DNA of 64,000 nucleotides from NCBI GenBank assembly GCA_009763385.1, contig CM019831.1, positions 112,742,680 through 112,806,679 of the forward strand, in the 5' to 3' direction. The notes beneath the pieces are model-generated. The model saw only the letters and a list, made by a program, of their open reading frames with translations. It searched no databases and was not told the DNA's origin. Made by a program: the position numbers and the translations under genes. Shown piece by piece: positions 30,972 through 41,084 of the stretch (positions within the stretch are counted from its first letter, which is position 1; each line of letters begins with the position of its first letter). This DNA is from Coix lacryma-jobi var. lacryma-jobi (lineage: Eukaryota; Streptophyta; Magnoliopsida; Poales; Poaceae).

Positions 30972-32498
30972 CTAGTCACTCTGCTCTATGTCATCATCGC
31001 TGCCATCTCCATCATCATCATCTCCAATATCATCGTCATCTGACTCAATCACAGCACGCCCCTGACGGTGAGTAGTGGAAGTGAAACGAGTGGAAGCTCG
31101 AGTCATCGGGGCTGCAATCTCCTCATCCTCACTTCTGAAACTGGATATGTCACTGTACTCTGGAGGGGCACAAGGAGCCTCAAGCCGAGGATGACCCTGC
31201 TGGTCACGCAACTCTCTAATCTCAAGACAGGCCTCATATGCTGTAGTCGCTGCATAAGAACAAGTGCCCAAAATAGCTTTGAGGAACCGAGAGAGTTTGT
31301 TGTTCTTCTCCCTATGAGAAACAGAGCGGGAGGACTCAGGTCTATCTGACACTGCTCTACCTCTGGGCTGAGAAACTGACTCTCCAACAGCTGCATGATG
31401 AGTCTTCTCACCTCTATATGGCTCATGCAACTCATCCTTGGTGAAGGTGTACCCTGTCACTCTCTCAATAATAAACATCACATATGGAGCATAGGGTAGT
31501 GCCTTTCTAGCATCCTCAGCTGTACTCTGTAATTCATTCCATAGAAAATGAGATATAGAGAAAGGAGCTCCTCTAGGTCTCATCCTGACAAGTATGTTCC
31601 TTGCATATGCATATATGTGAGAAGCTGAACCAATCTTGGGATTTATAGTGTTCCTAAACAAATTGTTGAGAATGTAGTAGTAGCTCTTGAGCCCTTTTAT
31701 CATACCATCTGCAGCACTTGGCTTCTCATACATGAAAGCTATCTCACTCTCAATCAATACCCTCTCATCATGTATATCAGAAAAACCCCTATCCTCAGAA
31801 CCAAGACCCAACAGACGAGAGAAAGTGACAAAATCCACCTTGTAATGTCGACCCTCAGTCATCCAATGAAGCATATCTGTTCTATTGCAGCAATAAAAAG
31901 TGGCAAGAAACTGAAGCAAGATTTCTGTGTTCCAATCATATTTGAATCCCATAATATCATACATATTGAACTTCTTGCATGGTGCAATTGCTTGGTTAAA
32001 ATTTTCATCTCTCTTGGATTCCAAGTGCTCCCAATCAATGTATTTAACTTTTATAATTTTGGGATTTTTGGCATTGTATAGAACAGAGAGATAAAAATCA
32101 GAGTGAAAAGTATTCCAGAACCTGTAGTCCACTCCCATGTCCTTGTGAACTGAATATGGAAAACTGAACCTTTCTTCTTTCACTGTCTTGTGCTGATTTT
32201 TGTAGCTAATCCTCTGCCTTTCTCTAGTATCTTGTGGTCTCCTCTCATTCACATCTTCAGAATATGGCACCAAATAAGATCCATCGAACTCAGCTAGGTG
32301 CTCTGGCGTGGCTGGACATACATCCGGATGAATGACGCGTCCTGTCATCTCAAGTTGTGACTCCTGTCGAATTAGATCAGCTGTGCTCCCCCTGTCACCA
32401 TTGCCTCCTCGGCCACCACGACGAGCGGGTTGCTTCCTTGCTGCAGGATTCAACCTCCTTTTTATCCTTCTCTCCTCACCTTCACCTCCTGATGCCAT
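30972..32498 (-). CDS. Sirevirus third ORF in envelope position
   Basis: A 508-codon intact frame lies between pol and the 3-prime LTR, the place where many Sireviruses carry an envelope-like gene. The N terminus is basic (RRIKRRLNPAARKQPARRGG). A central block of about residues 95-330 (with FLATFYCC, RHYKVDFVTFSRLLGL and APYVMFIIERVTGYTF) resembles the putative plant transposon protein domain of plant element ORFs. The C terminus is very acidic (DDDDIGDDDDGDGSDDD). I see no signal peptide and no clear transmembrane segment, so membrane function is not supported by the sequence. Its role is unknown. That it stays open over 508 codons beside a broken protease suggests recent insertion. Confidence 0.78.
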   Translation of the reverse strand: MASGGEGEERRIKRRLNPAARKQPARRGGRGGNGDRGSTADLIRQESQLEMTGRVIHPDVCPATPEHLAEFDGSYLVPYSEDVNERRPQDTRERQRISYKNQHKTVKEERFSFPYSVHKDMGVDYRFWNTFHSDFYLSVLYNAKNPKIIKVKYIDWEHLESKRDENFNQAIAPCKKFNMYDIMGFKYDWNTEILLQFLATFYCCNRTDMLHWMTEGRHYKVDFVTFSRLLGLGSEDRGFSDIHDERVLIESEIAFMYEKPSAADGMIKGLKSYYYILNNLFRNTINPKIGSASHIYAYARNILVRMRPRGAPFSISHFLWNELQSTAEDARKALPYAPYVMFIIERVTGYTFTKDELHEPYRGEKTHHAAVGESVSQPRGRAVSDRPESSRSVSHREKNNKLSRFLKAILGTCSYAATTAYEACLEIRELRDQQGHPRLEAPCAPPEYSDISSFRSEDEEIAAPMTRASTRFTSTTHRQGRAVIESDDDDIGDDDDGDGSDDDIEQSD

Positions 32499-32609
32499 CT
32501 ATGCATAAATAGAACATCCAAAATAAGTGACTGTACAACATGAAGAGGGATGAAAAATTGTGATGATTGAATTGAATCGAGGTGGTGAGTCAATGAAGGA
32601 AAGAAACAC

Positions 32610-33225
32610 ATGGCATCCGGCACTGCTGCCCGGCACGCAGCACTGCTGCAAAGCACGCGGTGCTGCTGTGAAGCACGCAGCACTGCCGCTATACCAATAT
32701 GCATTCCCCATCATGGAATCACTAAATCGATTAAATTCAAGCATCACAATCACATCCAAATTCACTATACAAGCACTGGAAATAGCCTTCAATCCTTAAA
32801 TCCATCTTGTTGCACAGATCGGGAAGAGCTAGGGATTGCAACTGTTTTACCTTGAAGATAGAGACAAGAGTGCCGACTGAAACGCAACCAGCAGAGAGCG
32901 GCCACTACTATCGACGGGGCAGCAGCAGCAACAACCAGAGCAGCGAGCAGGCTTGCTCCCTGCCCAGCGCCACGGGAGCCACTGGCAGCCCGTGCAAGCA
33001 GAGGAGAGGCGCTGCTTTGCCTGCCTCCTTGGACGGAAAAAAAAACGAAGAGGGAGAAAAAGAACAGAGGGAGAGAGAGAAAACAATGGGCCCAAGAAGA
33101 AAAGAGGACGGGCCCACTTGTAGGAAGCTGATCGGCCTGCTAGCTGCTAAAAGCAGTAGAGGTGCACGGCACTGCTGGGCAGAGCCCAGCACTGCCGGAC
33201 CCAGACCAGCACTGCTGCTCTGAAA
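32610..33225. repeat. CAGCACTGCTG-type repeat clusters after pol
   Basis: GGCACTGCTG, GCACGCAGCACTGCTG and related inverted forms recur at 32618-32692 and 33168-33222. They resemble the GAGCAGCACTTCTGCTC palindromes elsewhere in the element with a shifted spacer. The region 32499-33438 has no convincing gene. Confidence 0.7.
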
Positions 33226-33438
33226 AGGGCAGCCAAGAATTATACTACCCTATATTCCCTCTAAATTTGATGAATATGGACATATACTTCTCACAGTCTA
33301 TGGCTAGTGACAGATAATCAGTACAAGCTATAGCCATAAAATGCAAGTCAATTTAATAAAGCAATTTGAAGCACAATAATTAAATTTTATCAAACTTTTT
33401 CTTAGATACTAAGAGATCAATCAGAGGTGTGCTATAAT

Positions 33439-36400
33439 TCAAACCACGTTACGAGAGTCAAGTATATTTAGCTCACTACGCAAAGCACAAAACCTTGACT
33501 CATCAAGAGGCTTAGTGAAGATATCAGCTAGTTGCTTTTCGGTGCTCACATGGCGAATTTCGATATCTCCTTTGGTTTCGTGGTCTCTCAAGAAATGATG
33601 TCGGATGTCTATGTGTTTGGTTCTTGAGTGGCTTACGGGATTGTTTGCAAGCTTTATTGCACTTTCATTGTCACACAATAATGGGATTTTGGTAAAGTGA
33701 CATCCGAAATCACAAAGGGTTTGCTTCATCCAAAGTAGTTGAGCACAACATGCACCGGCTGCAACATACTCGGCCTCAGCTGTGGAAAGGGCTACACAAT
33801 TTTGCTTTTTAGAACTCCAAGACACTAGGGACCGTCCAAGGAATTGACATGTCCCCGAAGTGCTTTTTCGATCTACTTTGCAACTGGCATAATCAGAATC
33901 TGAATATCCAAGTAGATCGAACTTAGAGCCATTGGGGTACCACAAGCCAAGGTTAGGGGTGTGCACTAAATATCTCAAGATTCTCTTAACGGCCACCAAG
34001 TGGCACTCTTTCGGGTTAGCTTGAAATCTAGCACACATGCACACACTAAGCATAATATCGGGCCTAGATGCGCACAAATAGAGTAGAGAGCCGATCATGG
34101 AACGATATACCTTGATGTCCACGGCTTTCCCTTCCTCATTAAGATCAAGATGTCCATTGGTCGGCATGGGAGTTTTTATTGGCTTTGCATTCACCATGTC
34201 GAACTTCTTCAACATATCATGGGTATACTTCGTTTGACATAGAAAGGTCCCTTCCTTCAATTGCTTGATTTGAAATCCAAGGAAGAACTTCAATTCACCC
34301 ATCATAGACATCTCAAATCTCTTGGTCATGATCCTACCAAACTCCTCACAAAAAGAATGATTAGTACTACCAAATATTATGTCATCGACATATATTTGGC
34401 ACACAAAAATATCTCCATTAACTTTGTGAGTGAAAAGAGTTGGATCGGCTTTGCCTATTTCAAAGCCTTGTTTGAGCAAGAATTCCTTAAGGCATTCATA
34501 CCATGCTCTTGGTGCTTGTTTAAGCCCATAGAGCGCCTTATGGAGCTTGAAGACATGGTTGGGGAACATGGGATCTTCAAAACCCGGTGGCTGCTCAACA
34601 TAGACAAGTTCTTGTATAGGGCCGTTGAGGAATGCACTCTTCACATCCATTTGGTACAGCTTGAAGTCGTGATGTGAAGCATAGGCTAGAAGCATCCGGA
34701 TTGCTTCAAGTCTTGCTACGGGTGCATATGTTTCTTCAAAATCCAAGCCCTCTACTTGAGTGAAGCCTTGAGCAACCAATCTTGCCTTGTTCCTTGTCAC
34801 CACACCATGTTCATCTTGCTTGTTCCGGAAGACCCACTTGGTACCAATCACATTACTCTTGGGTCTTTCCACCAAGGACCACACTTGGTTTCTCTCGAAG
34901 TTGTTGAGCTCTTCTTGCATAGCTATCACCCAATCCGGATCATCAAGTGCTTGTTCTACCTTGAGAGGCTCCAAAGAGGAAACAAACGAGTAAAATTGAC
35001 AAAAATTTGCTAAATGAGAGCGAGTTGTTACCCCCTTACGAAGACTCCCAAGGATATTGTCAACGGGATGATCCCGTTGTATTGTTTGCCTTAGCCTTGG
35101 ATGATCGATGACTTCTTGCTGATCTACCGGTCCTTCTTCATCATCTTGCTCAAATAAAGGTTGCAGGTCATGTCCTCGAATAGGCGTGTTGTCATTTGCT
35201 GTTGTCCTGGGGTCCAGCACTTCTGCTCTTTGAGCAGCACTTCTGCTGCCCAGAACTTCTGCTCTGCGAGCAGAACTTCTGCTATCCAGTACAACTGCTG
35301 GTGAGGCTGGTACAGCTGCAGGTGCAGAGGTAGGCTGGTCAACAGCTTTTGCTTGAGGAGTCTCCACTTCTATGGCTTGTCTTTCTTGTGGTCTAATATC
35401 ACCAATGGCCAATTGCTTGATTGCCTCACATGGTGGCTCCTCATTACCTATAACACTTTCATCAATTTGCTCTACTTGAGAGCCATTAGATTCATCAAAT
35501 GTCACATCTACCGCAACTTCAATTCTCCCGGAGGTTTTATTGAAGACACGGTAGGCATGCTCATTTGATCCATAACCAAGAAGAAAACCTTCATCAATCT
35601 TGGGTGCAAACTTAGAGGTTTTGGGTTTCTTATTAAGTATGAAGCACTTGCACCCAAACACTCTAAAGTAAGACACCTTTGGTTTGTTACCAGTGAGCAG
35701 CTCATATGAGGTCTTCTTCAATATCTTGTGTAGGTAGAGGCGGTTGATGGCATGACAAGCGGTGTTGACGGCTTCGGCCCAAAATAGATCCGAAGTCTTG
35801 TATTCATCTAGCATTGTCCTAGCCATGTCAATGAGTGTCCGGTTCTTCCTCTCTACCACACCATTTTGCTGAGGGGTGTATGGAACTGAAAACTCATGCT
35901 TGATGCCCTCATCATCAAGAAACTCCTCCACATAGGTGTTCCGGAACTCGGTTCCATTGTCACTTCGCACCTTCTTGATTGGGAAACCGAATTCCTTTTG
36001 TGCTCTTCTAATAAATGTCTTCACTTTCTCTTGCACTTGACTCTTGTCAAACAAAAAGAACACCCAAGTGAAACGAGTATAGTCATCAACAATAACAAGA
36101 CCATGTTTGTTACCGCCGATGCTAAGGTAGGCAACCGGTCCAAAGAGATCCATGTGAATCAGCTCCAATGGTTGCTTGGTGGAGACAATGCTCTTTGGTG
36201 GGTGAGGTACGCCTACTTGCTTTCCGGCTTGGCATGCGCTGCATATCCTATCTTTCTCAAAATGAACATTTGTTAGTCCAAGGATGTGTTCGTTTTTTAG
36301 AAGTTTGGCCAAGTTCCTCATCCCAACATGAGCTAGTCGGCGGTGCCAAAGCCAACCCATGCTAGATTTTGCCACTAAACAAGTCTCAAGCTTTGCTTTA

Positions 36401-36627
36401 CTTTTGTTGAAATCAACTAGGTAAAGCTTGCCCTTCAAGCGACCCGTAAAGACAATAGAGGAATCCTCCCTTCTAAAGACTTCCACACCCTTATCCGTAA
36501 AGAGACAATTGTAGCCTATCTCACATAATTGTGAGACGGACAGCAGATTGTAACTCAACGAATCAACATGTAAGACATTTGAAATTGAATGCTCAAGAGT
36601 TATGGCAACTTTACCAAGCCCGATCAC
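33439..36627 (-). CDS. pol: Sirevirus Pol (integrase, RT, RNase H), upstream copy
   Basis: The open frame of 1,062 codons encodes the enzymes for copying and inserting the element. In order: HHCC zinc finger (WHRRLAH near 94-100, CSACQAGKQ near 129-137), integrase core with the acidic triad (D160 in HMDLFGP, D223 in VRSDNGTEF, E259 in VERKNRTL), a spacer partly made of palindromic DNA (about 447-472), reverse transcriptase with YVDD at 746-749, and RNase H with DNESAIK and the ADIFTKPLD tail typical of copia. The protease motif lies upstream (about 36700) in another frame: a run of four C at 36630-36633, where the other copy has five, shifts it. Strictly the gene is therefore frame-disrupted, although everything downstream is intact. 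The initial Met given is simply the first in the frame. Confidence 0.93.
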   Translation of the reverse strand: MIGLGKVAITLEHSISNVLHVDSLSYNLLSVSQLCEIGYNCLFTDKGVEVFRREDSSIVFTGRLKGKLYLVDFNKSKAKLETCLVAKSSMGWLWHRRLAHVGMRNLAKLLKNEHILGLTNVHFEKDRICSACQAGKQVGVPHPPKSIVSTKQPLELIHMDLFGPVAYLSIGGNKHGLVIVDDYTRFTWVFFLFDKSQVQEKVKTFIRRAQKEFGFPIKKVRSDNGTEFRNTYVEEFLDDEGIKHEFSVPYTPQQNGVVERKNRTLIDMARTMLDEYKTSDLFWAEAVNTACHAINRLYLHKILKKTSYELLTGNKPKVSYFRVFGCKCFILNKKPKTSKFAPKIDEGFLLGYGSNEHAYRVFNKTSGRIEVAVDVTFDESNGSQVEQIDESVIGNEEPPCEAIKQLAIGDIRPQERQAIEVETPQAKAVDQPTSAPAAVPASPAVVLDSRSSARRAEVLGSRSAAQRAEVLDPRTTANDNTPIRGHDLQPLFEQDDEEGPVDQQEVIDHPRLRQTIQRDHPVDNILGSLRKGVTTRSHLANFCQFYSFVSSLEPLKVEQALDDPDWVIAMQEELNNFERNQVWSLVERPKSNVIGTKWVFRNKQDEHGVVTRNKARLVAQGFTQVEGLDFEETYAPVARLEAIRMLLAYASHHDFKLYQMDVKSAFLNGPIQELVYVEQPPGFEDPMFPNHVFKLHKALYGLKQAPRAWYECLKEFLLKQGFEIGKADPTLFTHKVNGDIFVCQIYVDDIIFGSTNHSFCEEFGRIMTKRFEMSMMGELKFFLGFQIKQLKEGTFLCQTKYTHDMLKKFDMVNAKPIKTPMPTNGHLDLNEEGKAVDIKVYRSMIGSLLYLCASRPDIMLSVCMCARFQANPKECHLVAVKRILRYLVHTPNLGLWYPNGSKFDLLGYSDSDYASCKVDRKSTSGTCQFLGRSLVSWSSKKQNCVALSTAEAEYVAAGACCAQLLWMKQTLCDFGCHFTKIPLLCDNESAIKLANNPVSHSRTKHIDIRHHFLRDHETKGDIEIRHVSTEKQLADIFTKPLDESRFCALRSELNILDSRNVV
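35213..35285. repeat. Palindrome cluster inside pol
   Basis: Copies of GAGCAGCACTTCTGCT, GAGCAGAACTTCTGCT and half units lie between integrase and reverse transcriptase, encoding the repeated peptide RSSARRAEV / RSAAQRAEV. Confidence 0.88.
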
Positions 36628-36783
36628 ATCCCCTTTGAATTGTCTCCAAAGACAATGTTCTCATTTGAGTGTGGCATTGGGAAATATGATGAAAACATAC
36701 TCCTTTCTCCGGTCATGTGATTTGTACATCCACTATCAAGCACCCAACTTGATCCACCGGAGGAGTATTCCTACAAAACAAGT

Positions 36784-39726
36784 TTAGTTCCTTGATTTAG
36801 GTCCCCAAGTAAGATTGGGGCCTTGCATGTTACTTACAAGTATCTTAGGAACCCAAATTGCCTTGCTAAAAGAGTAGCTATCATCATTTCCAACATATTT
36901 AGCAACAACTTTACCAAGGCTGCTGCATTTCAACACATAACAAGATGATAAGCTTTCCCGGGATGCATGGGCTTTTGGTTGATAAGCAAATTTGTCCTTG
37001 ATCACCCACATTGATTCTTTAGGCTTTTGGGAAACCTTCTCTTGCCTTGGCACCTTCTTGTTATGTACTTTGATTTGATCAGGGGCACAACTGGTAGCCT
37101 TCCCTTTCTTGGGGTGCGACACTTCTGCTCGGCGAGTAGAACTTCTGCTCGAGCAGAACTTCTGCTCGGGGAGCAGCACTGCCGCGGTCTGTGCAGGCTG
37201 AACTGTACCAATATGCCCCTTCCTCTCAAATTGTACACACTCAATGCCTCTTACCAATTTTCTTCCATTTGTCTTGGCTCCTTTTGTGTGTCCAAGTCCA
37301 TCCTTGATTGATGGATGCCTTCCATTCTTGTATTTTGGCCTTTGTGGTTCTTCCACCTTTTTGCCATGATTTTGAGTCATCCTATCCCTGCATCCCTTCT
37401 CTAAGATCTCATTGAGCCTAGCTATCTCCTTCCTCATAGCTTCCATATTGGCAAGGTTAGTGGAATAAGCATGTAAATCAAGATTATAACATTTTCCACA
37501 ACCTTGACTAGTGGAGGGAGTAGAGGCACTATTTGCTTTGTGGAGATGTGAGTTGCTATCCCAAAGAAGGCTATATTGCTCCTCAAGTTCTTTGTGCTTG
37601 CCATCTAAGCTACAATACTTTTCCTTGAGTGCAATATGTTCCTTCTTTAGGAGAGCATGGGCACTTTGCTCTTTGGCCAAAGCCGAGCTCAAAGTGTCCA
37701 CCTTACTTCTCTCCAATGCTAGAGCTTCCTCACTAGCAATATAAAGATCCTCTTGTTTAATAAGAGTCCTCTCTCTAGAATCTAGCTCGGCTTGTATGAC
37801 CTCTAGATCCTCCATTAGCTTAGAAATAAACAACTTGGTCTTTTTATCCAAATTTCTAGTTATGTTATTTATTTCCTCATCACTTGAATCATCATCACTA
37901 GAGGTATCACTAAGATCACTACTAGAGATGTCACTATGTTGAGAAGGTCTAGATTTAGGTTTAGGTTTGGATTTGGATTGTACCTTCTCACCCTTTGCCA
38001 TAAGACAAATGTGAGGGCTGCACTTATCATCATCGGACATGTTGTTGAAGAGCCTTGGTGTAGAGGATGACTTGTGGACAGCCATGGTTGCCATCTTCAT
38101 ATCCTCATCACTTGAGCTTTCCTTTGTTGAGTCCCACTCATGTCCTATGTGAGCCTCCCCAATGTACTTCTTGTTCTTCTTATGGTCATCTTTGCTTTCT
38201 TTCTTGCCCTTGTGATACTTGTTGTCCTCCTTGTTGTATGGACAATCGGCAATGAAGTGTTCTGTGCTACCACATTTGTAGCATGTCCTCTTCTTCTTAT
38301 TAGGAAATCTTCTCTTCACTAGCTTGTATCCTCCTTTCTTGATCCCCTTTCCAAACCTTCTCATGAACAATGCCATATCTTCAATTTCTTCACATTGTTC
38401 ACCATCACTTTCACCTTCACTTGTTGATGTGGTTGTTTCTTCTTCTTCCTTGACTTGCTTGTGTGCCTTGGACTTGCTTGATTGAGCTTGCTTGCTGCTC
38501 TTTGCCTTGCTAGCAGCAGGTTGCTTGCTTGTTTTGTTGGCTTTAAGTGCTATGTCCTTGATCTTCATGCCATCCATCCTTGCTTGCAACTCTCCAAGCT
38601 TTCTCCTTTCAAGTGCCTCTTCTCTTTGCATGTCAAAGGTCATAATTCTTCCAAGCACATCACTAGGTGTAAAGTGCTCAAACTTTTTCTTGTCTCTAAT
38701 CAATGTCACAACGGTCTCATTTCTAGATGCATATGCCTCTAACATGATCTTGACAACCTTGTGATCATCTATCTCATCACCACCAAGTCCTCTAATCTTC
38801 CCAACAATGATCATCAACCTATCAAACATCTCTTGTGGCCCTTCCCCATCATGTATCACAAACCGGTTGAGCTTGGCCATCATCAAATCGATCTTGGCTT
38901 GTCTCACTTTGTCCACTCCTTCATGAGCAATGTGCAAAGTGTCCCAAATCTGTTTTGCCACTTCAATTCCCATCACCTTGTTGTACTCATCACCACTCAA
39001 GGCACTAAGCAACACACTAGTGGCTTGAGCATTGAGATGAATGTTGCGAGGTTCAGTTGGTGTGGGGTTCTTCGGATCAGCACACGGCTCAATGCCATTG
39101 TGAACAATCTCCCAAATGCCCGGATGGAGACCTACAAGATAAGCCTTCATCAAGTGCTTCCACTTGGCAAAATTTGTCCCATCAAAATGAGGCAATTTGC
39201 CCGCGGGCACATTGATAAGAGGCCTAAGATCATTGTTAGTCATAGAAGCATAGTTGAAGGATATAGCTCCAAAGGGGTTCTTGTTGTTGTGGTCATCCTT
39301 CTTCTTGCTTCCCTTCTTGTTGGCTTTAGAGACTTGATATGACAAGTCATCATCTCCATCTTCGGTGCTACTAGATAGCTCACTTGATGAAATATTGCTT
39401 GCCTTTGCTTCTTCCTCCTTCTTTTTCCTTGCTTCTCTTCTCTTTCTTCTTTCTTCCCTTTTCAGTCTTCTTTCTTCTTTTCTTTGCATCCTTTCAGCTT
39501 GTCTTCTCTTCTCTTCTTTCTTTCTTTGCCTTTCTTCTCTTTTGAGCTTTCTTTCTTCTTTTCTTTTCTTCTTTTCTTCATCGGACAACACGGGCTGAGC
39601 AAACTCTGTGTTTGTTGTGGATGCGCTCAGCTCGCTGCTGTCCGTATCATGCAGCTCCATGAGGGCTGGATCGACGAGCACGGGTTCCATTCTTCCGGAT
39701 CCTCCTCCATCCTCTGGCCAAGCCAT
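36784..39726 (-). CDS. gag: Sirevirus Gag, upstream copy
   Basis: An intact 980-codon Gag with the same layout as the copy at 26000-28939: charged coiled coil (50-105), Gag core (about 160-400), CCHC knuckle (C482, C485, H490, C495), Ser/Asp-rich segments, second coiled coil (about 640-780) and basic tail. An extra Lys near residue 103 accounts for the one-codon difference. It starts 35 bases after the primer binding site. Both copies end with the same TAA. Confidence 0.92.
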   Translation of the reverse strand: MAWPEDGGGSGRMEPVLVDPALMELHDTDSSELSASTTNTEFAQPVLSDEEKKKRKEERKLKREERQRKKEEKRRQAERMQRKEERRLKREERRKRREARKKKEEEAKASNISSSELSSSTEDGDDDLSYQVSKANKKGSKKKDDHNNKNPFGAISFNYASMTNNDLRPLINVPAGKLPHFDGTNFAKWKHLMKAYLVGLHPGIWEIVHNGIEPCADPKNPTPTEPRNIHLNAQATSVLLSALSGDEYNKVMGIEVAKQIWDTLHIAHEGVDKVRQAKIDLMMAKLNRFVIHDGEGPQEMFDRLMIIVGKIRGLGGDEIDDHKVVKIMLEAYASRNETVVTLIRDKKKFEHFTPSDVLGRIMTFDMQREEALERRKLGELQARMDGMKIKDIALKANKTSKQPAASKAKSSKQAQSSKSKAHKQVKEEEETTTSTSEGESDGEQCEEIEDMALFMRRFGKGIKKGGYKLVKRRFPNKKKRTCYKCGSTEHFIADCPYNKEDNKYHKGKKESKDDHKKNKKYIGEAHIGHEWDSTKESSSDEDMKMATMAVHKSSSTPRLFNNMSDDDKCSPHICLMAKGEKVQSKSKPKPKSRPSQHSDISSSDLSDTSSDDDSSDEEINNITRNLDKKTKLFISKLMEDLEVIQAELDSRERTLIKQEDLYIASEEALALERSKVDTLSSALAKEQSAHALLKKEHIALKEKYCSLDGKHKELEEQYSLLWDSNSHLHKANSASTPSTSQGCGKCYNLDLHAYSTNLANMEAMRKEIARLNEILEKGCRDRMTQNHGKKVEEPQRPKYKNGRHPSIKDGLGHTKGAKTNGRKLVRGIECVQFERKGHIGTVQPAQTAAVLLPEQKFCSSRSSTRRAEVSHPKKGKATSCAPDQIKVHNKKVPRQEKVSQKPKESMWVIKDKFAYQPKAHASRESLSSCYVLKCSSLGKVVAKYVGNDDSYSFSKAIWVPKILVSNMQGPNLTWGPKSRN
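37120..37184. repeat. Palindrome cluster inside gag, upstream copy
   Basis: CGGCGAGTAGAACTTCTGCTC followed by GAGCAGAACTTCTGCTC and GGGGAGCAGCACTGCC. The matching cluster in the other copy is at 26335-26400. The encoded peptide includes EQKFCSSRSSTRRAEV. Confidence 0.9.
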
Positions 39727-39760
39727 ACCTCACGCGGTTAAGCGCAAAGAGAGGCAACCG

Positions 39761-39772
39761 GCTTTGATACCA
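39761..39772 (-). other. Primer binding site, initiator Met tRNA type
   Basis: The minus strand reads TGGTATCAAAGC two bases after the LTR end at 39775; it belongs to the full-length element. Confidence 0.92.
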
Positions 39773-39774
39773 CT

Positions 39775-41084
39775 TGTAAGAATCGCTGCTAAGCCTAGAG
39801 GGGGGTGAATAGGCCTGTTAAAAATCAACTTAAACAGATGTTAAAAACTTCGAGCAGCACTTCTGCTCTGCGAGCAGAACTACCGCTTCGAGCAGCAGTT
39901 CTGCTCGACGAGCAGAACTTCTGCTCCACCTGACAAGCCCGAAAATGCAGTTCACAAGATGTTAAAGGGAAAGTGGATCTGATATACTAGAGAGCTTCCA
40001 GTGGTAGAGTAGATGCTATTTCACCACTTGGAAGTTGGCAGAAATGCACAAGTTAATAGATCAAGGCCAAACCCTAGAAATCACCACAAATGTGAATATA
40101 TCCAACCAAATCACAAGAACACAAGTAAGACACCGATTTATCCCGTGGTTCAGCTCGCCACAAAGGCTTGCCTAAGTCCACGTTGTTGAGGAAGCCACAA
40201 AGGCTTGGGTTTCACGGAACCCTATCCTCGTTCTCAAGTCAAGAGTGTAACCTCTTGAGATGAGGGTGTTTCCACTAGCTCAAAGGGGTGATTACAAACC
40301 TCTCGGGGCAGCCACAAGTTGGCAAGCTCCACGGGCGACACTCTTGCCGGCTAGGAGCACGCTCCAAGAGTAATGAACTCAATCCACCAGCTAGAACGCG
40401 AACCAAGTGCTTTAGGAGATGAAGAGCAGGTTGGAGATCACTCTATTTCGGTTTGGAGGCTCAATCTCTCAAAGGTTTGATGGGAAATCGAAGAGGGGAG
40501 CTTGAGGTCCTCCAATGGTGTGTAAGGGAAGGAAGAGAGTGTTCTGGTTGGAGAGGATAAGGTCTGGACGGGGTGTCCATTGGGGGAGTGAGGAAGAGAC
40601 GAATATAACCCCAGCTGTCCAACGGAAAGTTTAAGTCCCGGAAGTGCCGCTCGCAGAGCAGAACTTCTGCTCCCCCGGCACTTCTGCTCTCGGAGCAGAA
40701 CTTCTGCTCGAGCAGAACTTCTGCTCGCAGAGCAGCACTTCTGCTCTAACACAAACAGCCAAGGAATGAGGAATGGAAAGCTTGCTGTTGTGGCTGGTTT
40801 TTGAGGATGGTTTGGTGGATACTTTTGAGCACTTGGTTGCACATTTAAGCTAGAGCATTGTGTCCCCCTTAATAGTACGGCTTTCCTAAACTCAAATTCA
40901 AAGTATAAAGGAATTGAACACTTTTGAGTCGATTGCCATGTCCATTTGTAATTTGGGGACTCCACCAACACATGCATCATCCTCCTTTCATTTTACCTGC
41001 TTGTCAACTCAACAAATTTCATTAGTCCTCTAATTGTATGGTCATTATCACCAAAAACCACAATAGGGCTTGATTGCACTTACA
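39775..41084 (-). repeat. Sirevirus 5-prime LTR
   Basis: Bounded by TGTAAGTGCAAT at 41084 and ATTCTTACA at 39775 on the minus strand; 1,310 bp. Palindrome clusters lie at 39849-39928 (one unit more than in the shared LTR) and 40648-40747. A short open frame inside (40438-40980) is present in both LTRs but has no recognisable domain. Confidence 0.93.

Larger units (their letters stand above)
28988..41084 (-). mobile_element. Full-length Sirevirus (Ty1-copia)
   Basis: Order on the minus strand: 5-prime LTR (41084-39775), primer binding site (39772-39761), gag, pol, envelope-position ORF, polypurine tract and 3-prime LTR (30278-28988), 12,097 bp in all. Very long Gag, initiator-Met primer site and a third ORF after pol are the features of the Sirevirus (Maximus/SIRE) lineage. 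A 1-bp deletion breaks the protease, so it is probably not autonomous. The right flank is CAAAC; no matching left target duplication can be seen because the second element follows directly. The insertion disrupts the tandem unit: 41085 onward continues the sequence seen at 12860. Confidence 0.92.
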
